DNA of 59,685 nt from Longivirga sp036510975 (GTDB lineage: Bacteria; Actinomycetota; Actinomycetes; S36-B12; CAIYMF01). Below, piece by piece: positions 7,934 to 15,416 of this stretch (positions within the stretch are counted from its first letter, which is position 1; each line of letters starts with the position of its first letter). The DNA is taken from the NCBI GenBank assembly GCA_036510975.1, contig DATCCY010000070.1, positions 1 through 59,685 on the forward strand, read 5' to 3'. Under the pieces are notes generated by a model. The model did no database searches, was not told the origin of the DNA, and saw nothing but the letters and a program-made list of their open reading frames with translations. A program made the translations under genes and the position numbers.

Positions 7934-8965
7934 TCAGCGGAAGACGGAGCGACGCTGGACCAGCAGGCGGTAGAGCGTCTGCTGGATCGTCTCGCGCACC
8001 TGGTCGGTGATGTTGAAGACGAGCATCGGGTCGTCGGCCGCACCGTCGGGGTAGTGATCGGTACGGATCGGCTCGCAGAACTCGATGATCCACTTGCTCG
8101 GCAGCGGCACCAGGCCGAGCGGGCCGAGCCACGGGAAGGTCGGCGTGATCGGGAAGTACGGCAGGTTGAACAACCGCGCGAGGGTCTTGGCGTTGCCGAG
8201 GATCGGGTAGATCTCCTCGGCGCCGACGATGGCGCACGGCACGATCGGCGTCTTCGTGCGCAGCGCCGTCGCGACGAAGCCGCCGCGGCCGAACCGCTGC
8301 AGCTTGTAGCGCTCGGAGTACGGCTTCCCGATCCCCTTGAAGCCCTCGGGCCACACGCCGACGACCTCGCCCGTGGACAGCAGCCGCTCGGCGTCCGGGT
8401 TGGTCGCGAGGGTGTGCCCGGACTTGCGTGCGATCTCGCCCATGAATGGGGTCTGGAACACGAGGTCGGCGCCGAGCATGCGCAGGTTGCGGTGCGCGGG
8501 GTGGTGGTCGTGCAGCGCCACCTGGGTCATGACGGCGTCGAGTGCGATCGTGCCGGAGTGGTTGGCGACGACGAGCGCACCGCCCTCCGACGGCACGTTG
8601 GTGATGCCGCGCGTCTCGGTGCGGAACCAGCGCTCGTAGACCGGGCGCAGCGGGGCCATGAACACCCGGTCGGTGAGCTCGGCGTCGAAGCCGAACTCGT
8701 CGATCTCGTACTCGCCGGTGATACGCCGGCGCAGGAAGTCGAGCCACTCGGCGAGAGTGGCGTCCATGCGGCCGGGTGCGCCGTCGACGTCGTGCTCGAG
8801 GGGCTCGGCGTCGAGCCGCTGCGGCGGCTCGGGGGCCGGCGGAGAGGTGGTGGCCGCGCGCTTGCGCGGGCGGGGACCGGTGGCCCCGGCTTCGCGCGCG
8901 GCACGGCTCGCAGCCTTGCGGCCCCCGTCGTCGCCGCCGATCGGGATCACAGTGGCGTCAGGCAC
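7934..8965 (-). CDS. Lysophospholipid acyltransferase family protein
   Basis: It is predicted to transfer an acyl chain to a glycerol- or lyso-lipid at the membrane. With the start used here it has 343 residues: a disordered basic/proline-rich N-terminus (about 1-65), then the PlsC-type motif NHSGTIALD (135-143, usual NHxxxxD) and VWPEGFKG (PEG at 206-208). The GTG at 8965 overlaps the SDR stop by 8 bp. A shorter start at Met67 would remove only the low-complexity part. M. tuberculosis Rv0502, beside galE2, is the syntenic counterpart from memory. Confidence 0.87.
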   Translation of the reverse strand: MPDATVIPIGGDDGGRKAASRAAREAGATGPRPRKRAATTSPPAPEPPQRLDAEPLEHDVDGAPGRMDATLAEWLDFLRRRITGEYEIDEFGFDAELTDRVFMAPLRPVYERWFRTETRGITNVPSEGGALVVANHSGTIALDAVMTQVALHDHHPAHRNLRMLGADLVFQTPFMGEIARKSGHTLATNPDAERLLSTGEVVGVWPEGFKGIGKPYSERYKLQRFGRGGFVATALRTKTPIVPCAIVGAEEIYPILGNAKTLARLFNLPYFPITPTFPWLGPLGLVPLPSKWIIEFCEPIRTDHYPDGAADDPMLVFNITDQVRETIQQTLYRLLVQRRSVFR

Positions 8966-10034
8966 GGCCGGGTGCCTCCTCCCGCAGTCGCGCGGCGAGC
9001 CGCGCCTCGGACAGGGTGGACGATCCGAGCGCGTGGGCGATGCCCCGCTCGACCGCCTCCGCGCGGTGCTTGGGCAGCGCGTGGTCGAGGCCCCGCTCGT
9101 GCACGAACTCCACGAACGCATCGCGGGTCGAGTACGACGGCACGAAGCCGAAGCGGTCGCGCAGCCTCGTGGTGTCGAGCCCGCGGCCGTAGGTCAGGAA
9201 CTTGATCTGCTCGGGCGAGAAGTCCGCGAGCCCGGCCCGACGGAACCACCCGCCGACGAGGCCGACGGCCGGGGTGGGCACCGGCAGGATCGTCTTTCCG
9301 GCCAGGCGCAGCGCCTGGGAGAGCATGAGGATCCCCTCGCCTGCGACGTTGTAGGTGCCGGGGTGGTTGCCGTGGGCCGCGAGGCGGATGGCCTCGAGAC
9401 CGTCGTCCTCGTGGACGAACTGCAGTCGCGCGTCGTGGCCGAGGACGGTCGGCACGACGGGCAGGCCGAAGTACGCCGCCATCGGGGTGTCGACCTTCGG
9501 CCCGAGGAAGTTCGCGAACCGGAACGTCGTGACGGCGACGTCGGGACGGCGACGGGCGAACCCTCGGACGTAGGACTCGACCTCGACGGAGTCCTTGGCC
9601 CAGCCGGACCGGGGCTGGCTGCGCGGCTCGGTGTCCTCGGTGAACATCGCCGGATCCTTCGGGCCCGCGCCGTAGACCGACGACGTGGACTTCACGATCA
9701 GCCGCGAGATGCCCTCGGCCTTCTGGCAGGCCGCGAGCAGCTGCATCGTGCCGATGACGTTGATGTCCTTCATCGACACCCGGCCGCCAGCCTGCACGGG
9801 CGTGGAGAGCACGCCCATGTGGACGACCGTGTCGACCCCCGCAGCGGCGATGACCTTGCCGATGATCGGGTTGCGGATGTCCGCGCGGACGAACTCGGCG
9901 CCGCCGATGTCCTCGCGCGGCGGCACGATGTCGACGCCCACGACGCGGTCGATGGCGGGGTCCTGCGACAGGATCTGGGCCATCCGGCTGCCGAGGTGCC
10001 TCGAGACACCGGTGACGAGGACGACGCGCGGCAT
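8958..10034 (-). CDS. NAD-dependent epimerase/dehydratase (extended SDR, GalE2-like)
   Basis: The 358-residue protein has the N-terminal nucleotide-binding motif TGVSRHLGSRMA (8-19), VVHMGVL in the second strand and SSVYGAGPKD around residue 118, where the SDR Tyr sits. It resembles the galE2/Rv0501 group rather than biochemically proven UDP-galactose epimerases, so the sugar or lipid substrate is undetermined. It is the first gene of a three-gene operon with the acyltransferase and the DHFR-like protein, transcribed after the terminator at 10108-10135. Confidence 0.88.
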   Translation of the reverse strand: MPRVVLVTGVSRHLGSRMAQILSQDPAIDRVVGVDIVPPREDIGGAEFVRADIRNPIIGKVIAAAGVDTVVHMGVLSTPVQAGGRVSMKDINVIGTMQLLAACQKAEGISRLIVKSTSSVYGAGPKDPAMFTEDTEPRSQPRSGWAKDSVEVESYVRGFARRRPDVAVTTFRFANFLGPKVDTPMAAYFGLPVVPTVLGHDARLQFVHEDDGLEAIRLAAHGNHPGTYNVAGEGILMLSQALRLAGKTILPVPTPAVGLVGGWFRRAGLADFSPEQIKFLTYGRGLDTTRLRDRFGFVPSYSTRDAFVEFVHERGLDHALPKHRAEAVERGIAHALGSSTLSEARLAARLREEAPGRA

Positions 10035-10107
10035 GGCACCTCCAGCTCAGCAGTCAGGACCGGCCAGGACCAGTCTGCTCCGATCATGCCCCACCCGGGA
10101 ACGCGGT

Positions 10108-10135
10108 CGGGCGGGGACCCGAAGGTCCCCGCCCG
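10108..10135 (-). terminator. Perfect 12-bp hairpin with CGAA tetraloop
   Basis: CGGGCGGGGACC (10108-10119) and GGTCCCCGCCCG (10124-10135) are perfectly complementary around the tetraloop CGAA. It lies between the bS22 gene end (10179) and the SDR start (10034), so it most likely ends the bS22 transcript. Confidence 0.85.
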
Positions 10136-10178
10136 TCCGAACGTCTGGCGCCGGCGCGTACGCCGAAGCCCGAGCCGC

Positions 10179-10277
10179 CTACTTCTTGTTACGACGCTGG
10201 ACGCGCGTCTTCTTCAGCAGCTTGCGGTGCTTCTTCTTCGCCATGCGCTTGCGGCGCTTCTTGATGACGGAGCCCAT
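10179..10277 (-). CDS. 30S ribosomal protein bS22 (AURKAIP1/COX24-like)
   Basis: A 32-residue, extremely basic protein reads MGSVIKKRRKRMAKKKH at its start and ends RRNKK, the signature of the small actinobacterial ribosomal protein bS22 (Rv0500B type). The ribosome-binding site GAGGT precedes the ATG at 10277. A -10-like TAGGGT on the minus strand lies upstream, at about 10370. The 10278-10439 spacer is otherwise a GC-rich leader containing GGCGCC-TGGC-GGCGCC. It sits beside the HTH gene, as in mycobacteria. Confidence 0.93.
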   Translation of the reverse strand: MGSVIKKRRKRMAKKKHRKLLKKTRVQRRNKK

Positions 10278-10439
10278 GGCTCGACCTCGCTTGCCTCGTC
10301 CGGACGCGGCGCCTGGCGGCGCCGCTGGTGGTGGCGTCCGGCACGAGTCCGTCCGCGATCAGGACATCACCCTACCTGGCGCGGAGGCTACGACGTCCGC
10401 CGACCGCTCCCGGCCGACGCCGACCACGGGGAGCGGGGG

Positions 10440-10643
10440 TCAGGCCGTCTCGACGAAGGAGTCGCGCAGGTAGTCGTTGACCGCCTGCTCGGGCACGCGG
10501 AAGCTGCGCCCGACCCGCACCGCAGGCAGCTCGCCGCTGTGCACGAGACGGTAGACGGTCATCTTCGACACCCGCATCACCGTCGCCACCTCGGCCACGG
10601 TCAGGAACCGGACCTCCGAGAGAGGCCGTTCGTTGGTCGCCAT
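10440..10643 (-). CDS. Excisionase-family helix-turn-helix protein (Rv0500A-like)
   Basis: The 67-residue protein is almost entirely one MerR/excisionase-type winged helix: FLTVAEVATVMRVSKMTVYRL, then HSGELPAVRVGRSFRVPE. It resembles the small DNA-binding protein conserved upstream of bS22 in actinobacteria; BldC is a distant relative. ATG 10643 is preferred to the longer frame because the extension is poorly structured. Upstream, CCACGT and ACGTGG half-sites flank a 14-nt centre and could be an operator. Confidence 0.9.
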   Translation of the reverse strand: MATNERPLSEVRFLTVAEVATVMRVSKMTVYRLVHSGELPAVRVGRSFRVPEQAVNDYLRDSFVETA

Positions 10644-10927
10644 TGTCCACGTGTCCTTCGGTCGGAACGTGGCGGACTCGGCTTCCCCACCGGACCGCGA
10701 CGACACGTACCGTCCCTGCTACTGCCAGCAGGCTAGTGGCCGTCGGGGCTGGTGGGGAAGGTGTGACGGGATTGGTTCCTGCGGGCCGCTGGACCGACCG
10801 GGTGAGGAGGTGCCCCCGTTCGGCCGTGCGCGGGCACGCTCCGCGACAGGCGTCCGACGCTCGGTGGCGCTCCGTGGTCGAGACCCGGGCGGTGGCGACG
10901 ACCGAGCGCCGAGGCCGCCCAGCGCCG
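10644..10927. other. 284-bp spacer with distant inverted repeat
   Basis: No convincing gene was seen. CTTCCCCACC at 10682-10691 and GGTGGGGAAG at 10751-10760 are perfect complements separated by 59 nt and could pair in RNA. The spacer holds the HTH promoter and the 3' end of the acuC transcript. Confidence 0.4.
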
Positions 10928-12121
10928 TCAGAAGCCGTGGTAGGGGTCGGCGGTGAGACCGTGCCAGGGATAGACGGCGTCGCGTGTGCGCAGGACGGCG
11001 GCGTCGATCGGGTCGGCCGGGTCGTAGCCCTGCTCCCAGAGCTTCACCCGAGGCTGGGCGCCGTCGGTCATGAGACCCGGCGTCGGCACCTTGAGCCGGT
11101 CGGTCACGAAGGAGCGCCACGCCTCGGGGACCGGCGTCTCCGGGGGGATGGGGGCGCCCACCATCTCGCCGACGAGGTGGGCCCAGGCCCGCGGCACGAC
11201 GTCAATCCACGAGTAGCCGCCGCCGCCTGTCGCGATCCAGCGACCAGCGGTGATCGAGTGGACCATCTCGTGCAGGGCGACGTAGGTCAGCCGCTGACCG
11301 TCGACCGTGAGCATGAGGTGGGCCAACGGGTCGTCGGCGTGGGTGTCGCACCCCTGCTGGGTCACGATGACGTCCGGCCGGAACGCCTCGACCACGCCCG
11401 GCACGACGCCGTAGAAGGCGCGCAGCCAGCCCTCGTCACCGGTGCCGGGCGGGAGCGCGACGTTGACGGCCGAGCCGACCGCGTCCGGGCCCCCCACCTC
11501 CATCGGGAAGCCGGTGCCCGGGAACAGCGCGCGACCGCTCTCGTGGACGGAGACCGTCAGGACCCGAGGCTCGTTCCAGAACGCGGCCTGCACCCCGTCG
11601 CCGTGGTGCACGTCGACGTCGATGTAGGCGATCCGGTCGACGCCGTGGTCGAGCAGCCACTGGATGGAGATGGCGAGGTCGTTGTAGACGCAGAACCCCG
11701 ACGCCGCGCCCGGCATCGCGTGGTGGAGACCGCCGGCGAGGTTGACGGCGTGCAGGCTGCGACCCTCGTGCACCGACCGGGTCGCGGCCAGCGTCGCGCC
11801 GCAGACCGCGCGCGAGGCCTCGTGCATCCCCCGGAAGGTCGGGACGTCGTCGGTGCCCAGGCCTCGGTGCAGCTCGTGGACCGACGGGTCGGCAGAGGAC
11901 CGCTTCACGGCCTCGATGTAGTCGAGGTCGTGGACCGTGGCCAGCAGGTCGTCGTCGATCGCGTCGGGCTCGATGACCGTGACTCCGTCGCCGTTGAGCA
12001 GCCCGAGCTCGGTGATGAGGTGCATCGCGAGCTGCACTCGGATCGGCGCGAGCGGGTGGCCCGCGCCGAAGTCGTACGACGCGAGTGCGTCGTCCCAGAC
12101 GACCGCTGCTGCGCCGGTCAC
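10928..12121 (-). CDS. Acetoin utilization protein AcuC / histone-deacetylase family
   Basis: It belongs to the zinc-dependent class I/II-like lysine deacetylases; bacterial AcuC removes acetyl groups from acetyl-CoA synthetase. The 397 residues show the active-site GGLHHAMPGAASGFCVYNDLA (His133/His134), the zinc-binding DVDVHHGDG (168-176) and the later GCDTHADDP. The GTG at 12121 was chosen, 7 bp after the proC stop; the longer frame is antisense to proC. It is the last gene of the proline dehydrogenase-proC-acuC operon, an unusual pairing whose meaning is unclear. Confidence 0.88.
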   Translation of the reverse strand: MTGAAAVVWDDALASYDFGAGHPLAPIRVQLAMHLITELGLLNGDGVTVIEPDAIDDDLLATVHDLDYIEAVKRSSADPSVHELHRGLGTDDVPTFRGMHEASRAVCGATLAATRSVHEGRSLHAVNLAGGLHHAMPGAASGFCVYNDLAISIQWLLDHGVDRIAYIDVDVHHGDGVQAAFWNEPRVLTVSVHESGRALFPGTGFPMEVGGPDAVGSAVNVALPPGTGDEGWLRAFYGVVPGVVEAFRPDVIVTQQGCDTHADDPLAHLMLTVDGQRLTYVALHEMVHSITAGRWIATGGGGYSWIDVVPRAWAHLVGEMVGAPIPPETPVPEAWRSFVTDRLKVPTPGLMTDGAQPRVKLWEQGYDPADPIDAAVLRTRDAVYPWHGLTADPYHGF

Positions 12122-12128
12122 CGGCGGG

Positions 12129-12932
12129 TCACTGTCCCGAGGCGAGCTCGTGGCTGCGGTCGCGCGCGGCCTCGAGCGCCGAGATGAACGCCGCGCGCAC
12201 CTTGTGGTCGTCGAGCGTGCGCAGGGCGGCCACCGTGGTGCCGCCGGGCGAGGTGACGTTCTCGCGCAGCACGCTCGGATGCTCACCGGTCTCGCGCAGC
12301 ATGGTGGCCGCGCCGTAGCAGGTCTGGACCACGAGCTCGGTCGCCGTGCTGCGCGGCAGGCCGAGGAACACGCCCGCCTCGATCATCGCCTCGACGATGT
12401 AGAAGAAGTACGCCGGGCCGCTGCCGCTGATCGCGGTGACGGCGTCGAGGTGCTTCTCCTCGAGCACGACGACGCGGCCGACGGCCTCAAGCAGCTGACG
12501 CGCCTCGTCGAGGTGGGCCTGGTCGCAGTGCACACCGGGTGCGCAGGCAGCCATCCCCTGGTCGACGAGCGCCGGCGTGTTCGGCATGACGCGCACCACG
12601 GGACAGCCCTCGGGCAGGTGCGACTCGAGGAACTCGGTGGTGATGCCGGCGGCCAGCGACACGACGAGCGCTCCGGGACGCACGTGCGGCGAGATCTCGT
12701 CGCAGAGGGCGCCCATGTCCTGGGGCTTCACCACGAAGACGAGCGTGTCGGCCAGCTTCGCGGCGTCGATGTTGGAGGCGACCTCGACCCCGTGCCTGGC
12801 GCGCAGCTCCTCCGCCCGCTCGGGACGACGCTCGGTGACGAGCAGCTCGGAGACCGGACGACCGGCACGGATGAGGCCCGCGAGCAGGGTCTCCCCCATG
12901 ACGCCGGCGCCGAAGATCGCGACGAGACCCAT
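12129..12932 (-). CDS. proC: Pyrroline-5-carboxylate reductase
   Basis: It reduces pyrroline-5-carboxylate to proline with NAD(P)H. The 267-residue length is typical. The Rossmann motif is IFGAGVMGE near the N-terminus, and the C-terminal dimer-domain signature runs from AISGSGPAYFFYI to TSPGGTTVAALR. It sits 3 bp after proline dehydrogenase, so synthesis and breakdown genes are co-transcribed. This suggests a proline-P5C redox cycle or shared regulation. Confidence 0.96.
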   Translation of the reverse strand: MGLVAIFGAGVMGETLLAGLIRAGRPVSELLVTERRPERAEELRARHGVEVASNIDAAKLADTLVFVVKPQDMGALCDEISPHVRPGALVVSLAAGITTEFLESHLPEGCPVVRVMPNTPALVDQGMAACAPGVHCDQAHLDEARQLLEAVGRVVVLEEKHLDAVTAISGSGPAYFFYIVEAMIEAGVFLGLPRSTATELVVQTCYGAATMLRETGEHPSVLRENVTSPGGTTVAALRTLDDHKVRAAFISALEAARDRSHELASGQ

Positions 12933-12935
12933 GGG

Positions 12936-13865
12936 TCAGCCCTTCGAGACGAGTGCGCGGGCGAGCAGGGTCAGGTTCGTCGGCTTCTCGGCCAACCGGC
13001 GGACGAGGTAGCCATACCACTCGTCGCCGTAGGGCACGTACACGCGCATGCGCTCGCCCTGCGCGGTGAGACGCGCCTGCTCGTCCGGTCGGACGCCGTA
13101 GAGCATCTGGTACTCGTAGCTGCCGGGCCGGCGGTCGTTGCGGACGGCCAGAGCGCCACCGATCTCGACCAGGCGCGGGTCGTGGGTGGCCAGCATCGGG
13201 TAGCCGTCACCCTGCATCAGGATCTTCATGCACCGGACGTAGGCACGGTCCACCTCGCCCCGGTCGGTGTAGGCCACCGACTCGGGCTCGCTGTAGGCGC
13301 CCTTGCACAGCCGGATGCGCGAGCCGTGGGTCGCCAGGTCGCGGCAGTCCGCCTCGGTGCGGCGCAGGTAGGCCTGGAGCACGCCGCCCGTCCCGGGGAA
13401 GTCCAGCCGGAGCTCGCGCAGGATGCCGAGCGTGGACTCGGTGGTGGTGTGGTCCTCCATGTCGAGCGTGACCGTGGTGCCGTAGGACGCCGCCCGCTCG
13501 CAGATCGCCAGCGCGTTGTCGCGGGCGATCTTCTCCCCGTCACCGGTCAGCGCCAGACCGACCGCGGACAGCTTCACCGACACCTCGGCGCGATCGGTGA
13601 GGCCGGCCGCGCCGAGCGCGTCGAGCAGCGTGAGATAGGCGTCGCGGGTGGACGTGGCCTGCGCGAGGTCGAGGGTGTCCTCGCCGAGGTGGTCGATCGT
13701 GACGAGCCGACCCGATGCCGCGAGCTCCGCGGTCGCCCGTACGGCGTCCTCCGTGCGCTCGCCCGCGACGAACCGGTCGACCATGGCCCGCGCCGGAGGA
13801 GCATCGGTCGCGACCTGCTTGAGCTTCTCGCTCCGCGACACCGAGAGCAGGACCTCACGCAGCAC
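12936..13865 (-). CDS. Proline dehydrogenase (monofunctional, FAD)
   Basis: It oxidises proline to pyrroline-5-carboxylate using FAD. The 309 residues form a PutA-type TIM barrel with VSVKLSAVGLAL, VTLDMEDHTTTE, the RIRLCKGAYSEP motif, and YEYQMLYGVRP followed by RVYVPYG and WYGYLVRRLAEKP, which hold flavin and substrate residues. There is no fused P5C dehydrogenase. The GTG at 13865 is preferred because AAGGAG lies 7 nt upstream. A minus-strand TAGCCT, 44 nt upstream of the start, is a candidate -10. Confidence 0.93.
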   Translation of the reverse strand: MLREVLLSVSRSEKLKQVATDAPPARAMVDRFVAGERTEDAVRATAELAASGRLVTIDHLGEDTLDLAQATSTRDAYLTLLDALGAAGLTDRAEVSVKLSAVGLALTGDGEKIARDNALAICERAASYGTTVTLDMEDHTTTESTLGILRELRLDFPGTGGVLQAYLRRTEADCRDLATHGSRIRLCKGAYSEPESVAYTDRGEVDRAYVRCMKILMQGDGYPMLATHDPRLVEIGGALAVRNDRRPGSYEYQMLYGVRPDEQARLTAQGERMRVYVPYGDEWYGYLVRRLAEKPTNLTLLARALVSKG

Positions 13866-14006
13866 CGGCTCACTCCTTCGCTGGGGCGGCCCGCGCGCCG
13901 CCACGTGCGGGTCAGGCTACCCGCGGCCGTGCCCGGTGGTGAGTCGACCGGTCCGGCGCACCCCTGCGGACCTGCGCCGACCGTCGCCCGGGCGTCAGCG
14001 GCTGTC

Positions 14007-14597
14007 TCAGGAGGACTTGACGGCCGGCGGGGGGATCGGCGTGGTGAGCGTCAGCTGGACCATCGGCCCCACCATCGCGACGACGGCGTCCTCGGTCGCC
14101 GACGCGAGCGGCTCGACCTGCAGGACGTAGCGCGATGTCGCGACGCCCATGAGGTAGGACGTCGCGAGCACGACGCGCATGCGGGCGTCCGGGACGCCCA
14201 GCGCGGAGACCACGCGGTCGACCATCTCGGTCTCGAAGAACTCGCGCAGGGCGGCCGTCGCCTTGGTGGCGCCGGCGCCGTCCTTGACCATGTCGGCGAG
14301 CTGGTCGCGCGTCTCCGGGTCGTCGAGCATCCGCAGGGTCACGCGGACGAGCCGCTCGCCGAGGCCGTCGATGCCCGGAGCCAGCAGCTGGGCGATCGAC
14401 ATCGCCGGGTCGAACGGGAGGCGCATCGCGGCGACGAACAGCGCCTCGCGGTTGTCGTAGTAGCGGCGTACGACGTCGGGCGCCACGCCGGCAGCGGCGG
14501 CCACGCCCTTGAGCGTCGTGTTGAGGTAGCCACGGCGGGCGTATGCGGCCCTCGCGGCGTCGAGGACCTGCTTGGTCATGTCGTCGGACGCGTTCAT
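14007..14597 (-). CDS. TetR-family transcriptional regulator
   Basis: The 196-residue protein has a typical N-terminal TetR HTH (VLDAARAAYARRGYLNTTLKGVAAAAGVAPDVVRRYYDNREALF compressed here to its core: TTLKGVAAAAGVAPDVVRRY) and a variable ligand domain. Its ATG overlaps the TIM-barrel gene stop as ATGA. It is the last gene of the ppx-ctpE-TIM-tetR operon, so it is probably made with those proteins. Its operator is not evident. Confidence 0.88.
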   Translation of the reverse strand: MNASDDMTKQVLDAARAAYARRGYLNTTLKGVAAAAGVAPDVVRRYYDNREALFVAAMRLPFDPAMSIAQLLAPGIDGLGERLVRVTLRMLDDPETRDQLADMVKDGAGATKATAALREFFETEMVDRVVSALGVPDARMRVVLATSYLMGVATSRYVLQVEPLASATEDAVVAMVGPMVQLTLTTPIPPPAVKSS

Positions 14598-15412
14598 GTC
14601 GCCACCTCGCTCGCGTCGTGCCGTTCGGTGGGCTCCGCTGCGAGGTGCCGGCGCGCGAAGTCCAGCGCCTCGCGCAGGTCGGCCTCCCGCTCGGCCCGGT
14701 CGACCGCCTTGCGGGTCGAGATCTCGACCACGACCTGCCCGTCGAACCCGGACCGACCGAGCCCCTGCAGGAGCTCGGCGCACGGCTGGGTCCCGCGCCC
14801 GGGCACGAGGTGCTCGTCGCGGTTCGAGCCCGAGCCGTCGGCGAGGTGGACGTGCGCGAGCCGCTCACCGAGGTCGGTCGCCATCTCGAGGGCGTCCGAG
14901 CCGGACACCGACGTGTGGGACAGGTCGAGGGTCGTGTGCAGGTAGTCGTCGTCGCGGACGTCCCAGCTGGGCAGGTACGCCGCGAACTCCCGCGACGCCG
15001 CGCGCCACGGGAACATGTTCTCCACCGCGAACCGGACGTCGGTCTCGCTCGCCATCGCCTCGATCCCGGACACGAAGTCGCGGGCGTAGTCGCGCTGCCA
15101 GCGGAACGGCGGGTGCACGACCACGGTCGAGGCGCCGAGCCGCTCGGCCGCCGCCTGGGCGCGCTGCAGCTTCGGCCACGGCTCGCTGCCCCACACCCGC
15201 TGGCTGATGAGCAGGCACGGGGCGTGGATCGAGGTGATGGCGATCCCGTAGTGGTCCCGGAGCCGGAGCAGCGCCTCGGGGTCCTGGCTGACCGCGTCGG
15301 TGAGCACCATGACCTCGAGGCCGTCGTAGCCGAGGCGCGCGGCGATCTCGAAGGAGGCCGCGGTCGACTCGGGGTAGGTCGACGCGGTCGAGAGGGTCAC
15401 CATCGGGCTCAC
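14594..15412 (-). CDS. Sugar phosphate isomerase/epimerase family TIM-barrel protein
   Basis: The protein has a xylose-isomerase-like AP endonuclease-2 fold: a first strand after VTLSTASTYPES, DGLEVMVL, SIHAPCLL, VVVHPPF, FAVENMFPW (metal Glu), TLDLSHTSVSG and AHVHLADGSG, then VPGRGTQPC and VVVEIS at the end. The GTG at 15412 is preferred because GGAGG lies 8 nt upstream; ATG 15403 is the alternative. The syntenic mycobacterial protein is Rv0498, of unknown substrate. Confidence 0.85.
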   Translation of the reverse strand: MSPMVTLSTASTYPESTAASFEIAARLGYDGLEVMVLTDAVSQDPEALLRLRDHYGIAITSIHAPCLLISQRVWGSEPWPKLQRAQAAAERLGASTVVVHPPFRWQRDYARDFVSGIEAMASETDVRFAVENMFPWRAASREFAAYLPSWDVRDDDYLHTTLDLSHTSVSGSDALEMATDLGERLAHVHLADGSGSNRDEHLVPGRGTQPCAELLQGLGRSGFDGQVVVEISTRKAVDRAEREADLREALDFARRHLAAEPTERHDASEVAT

Positions 15413-15416
15413 GAGG

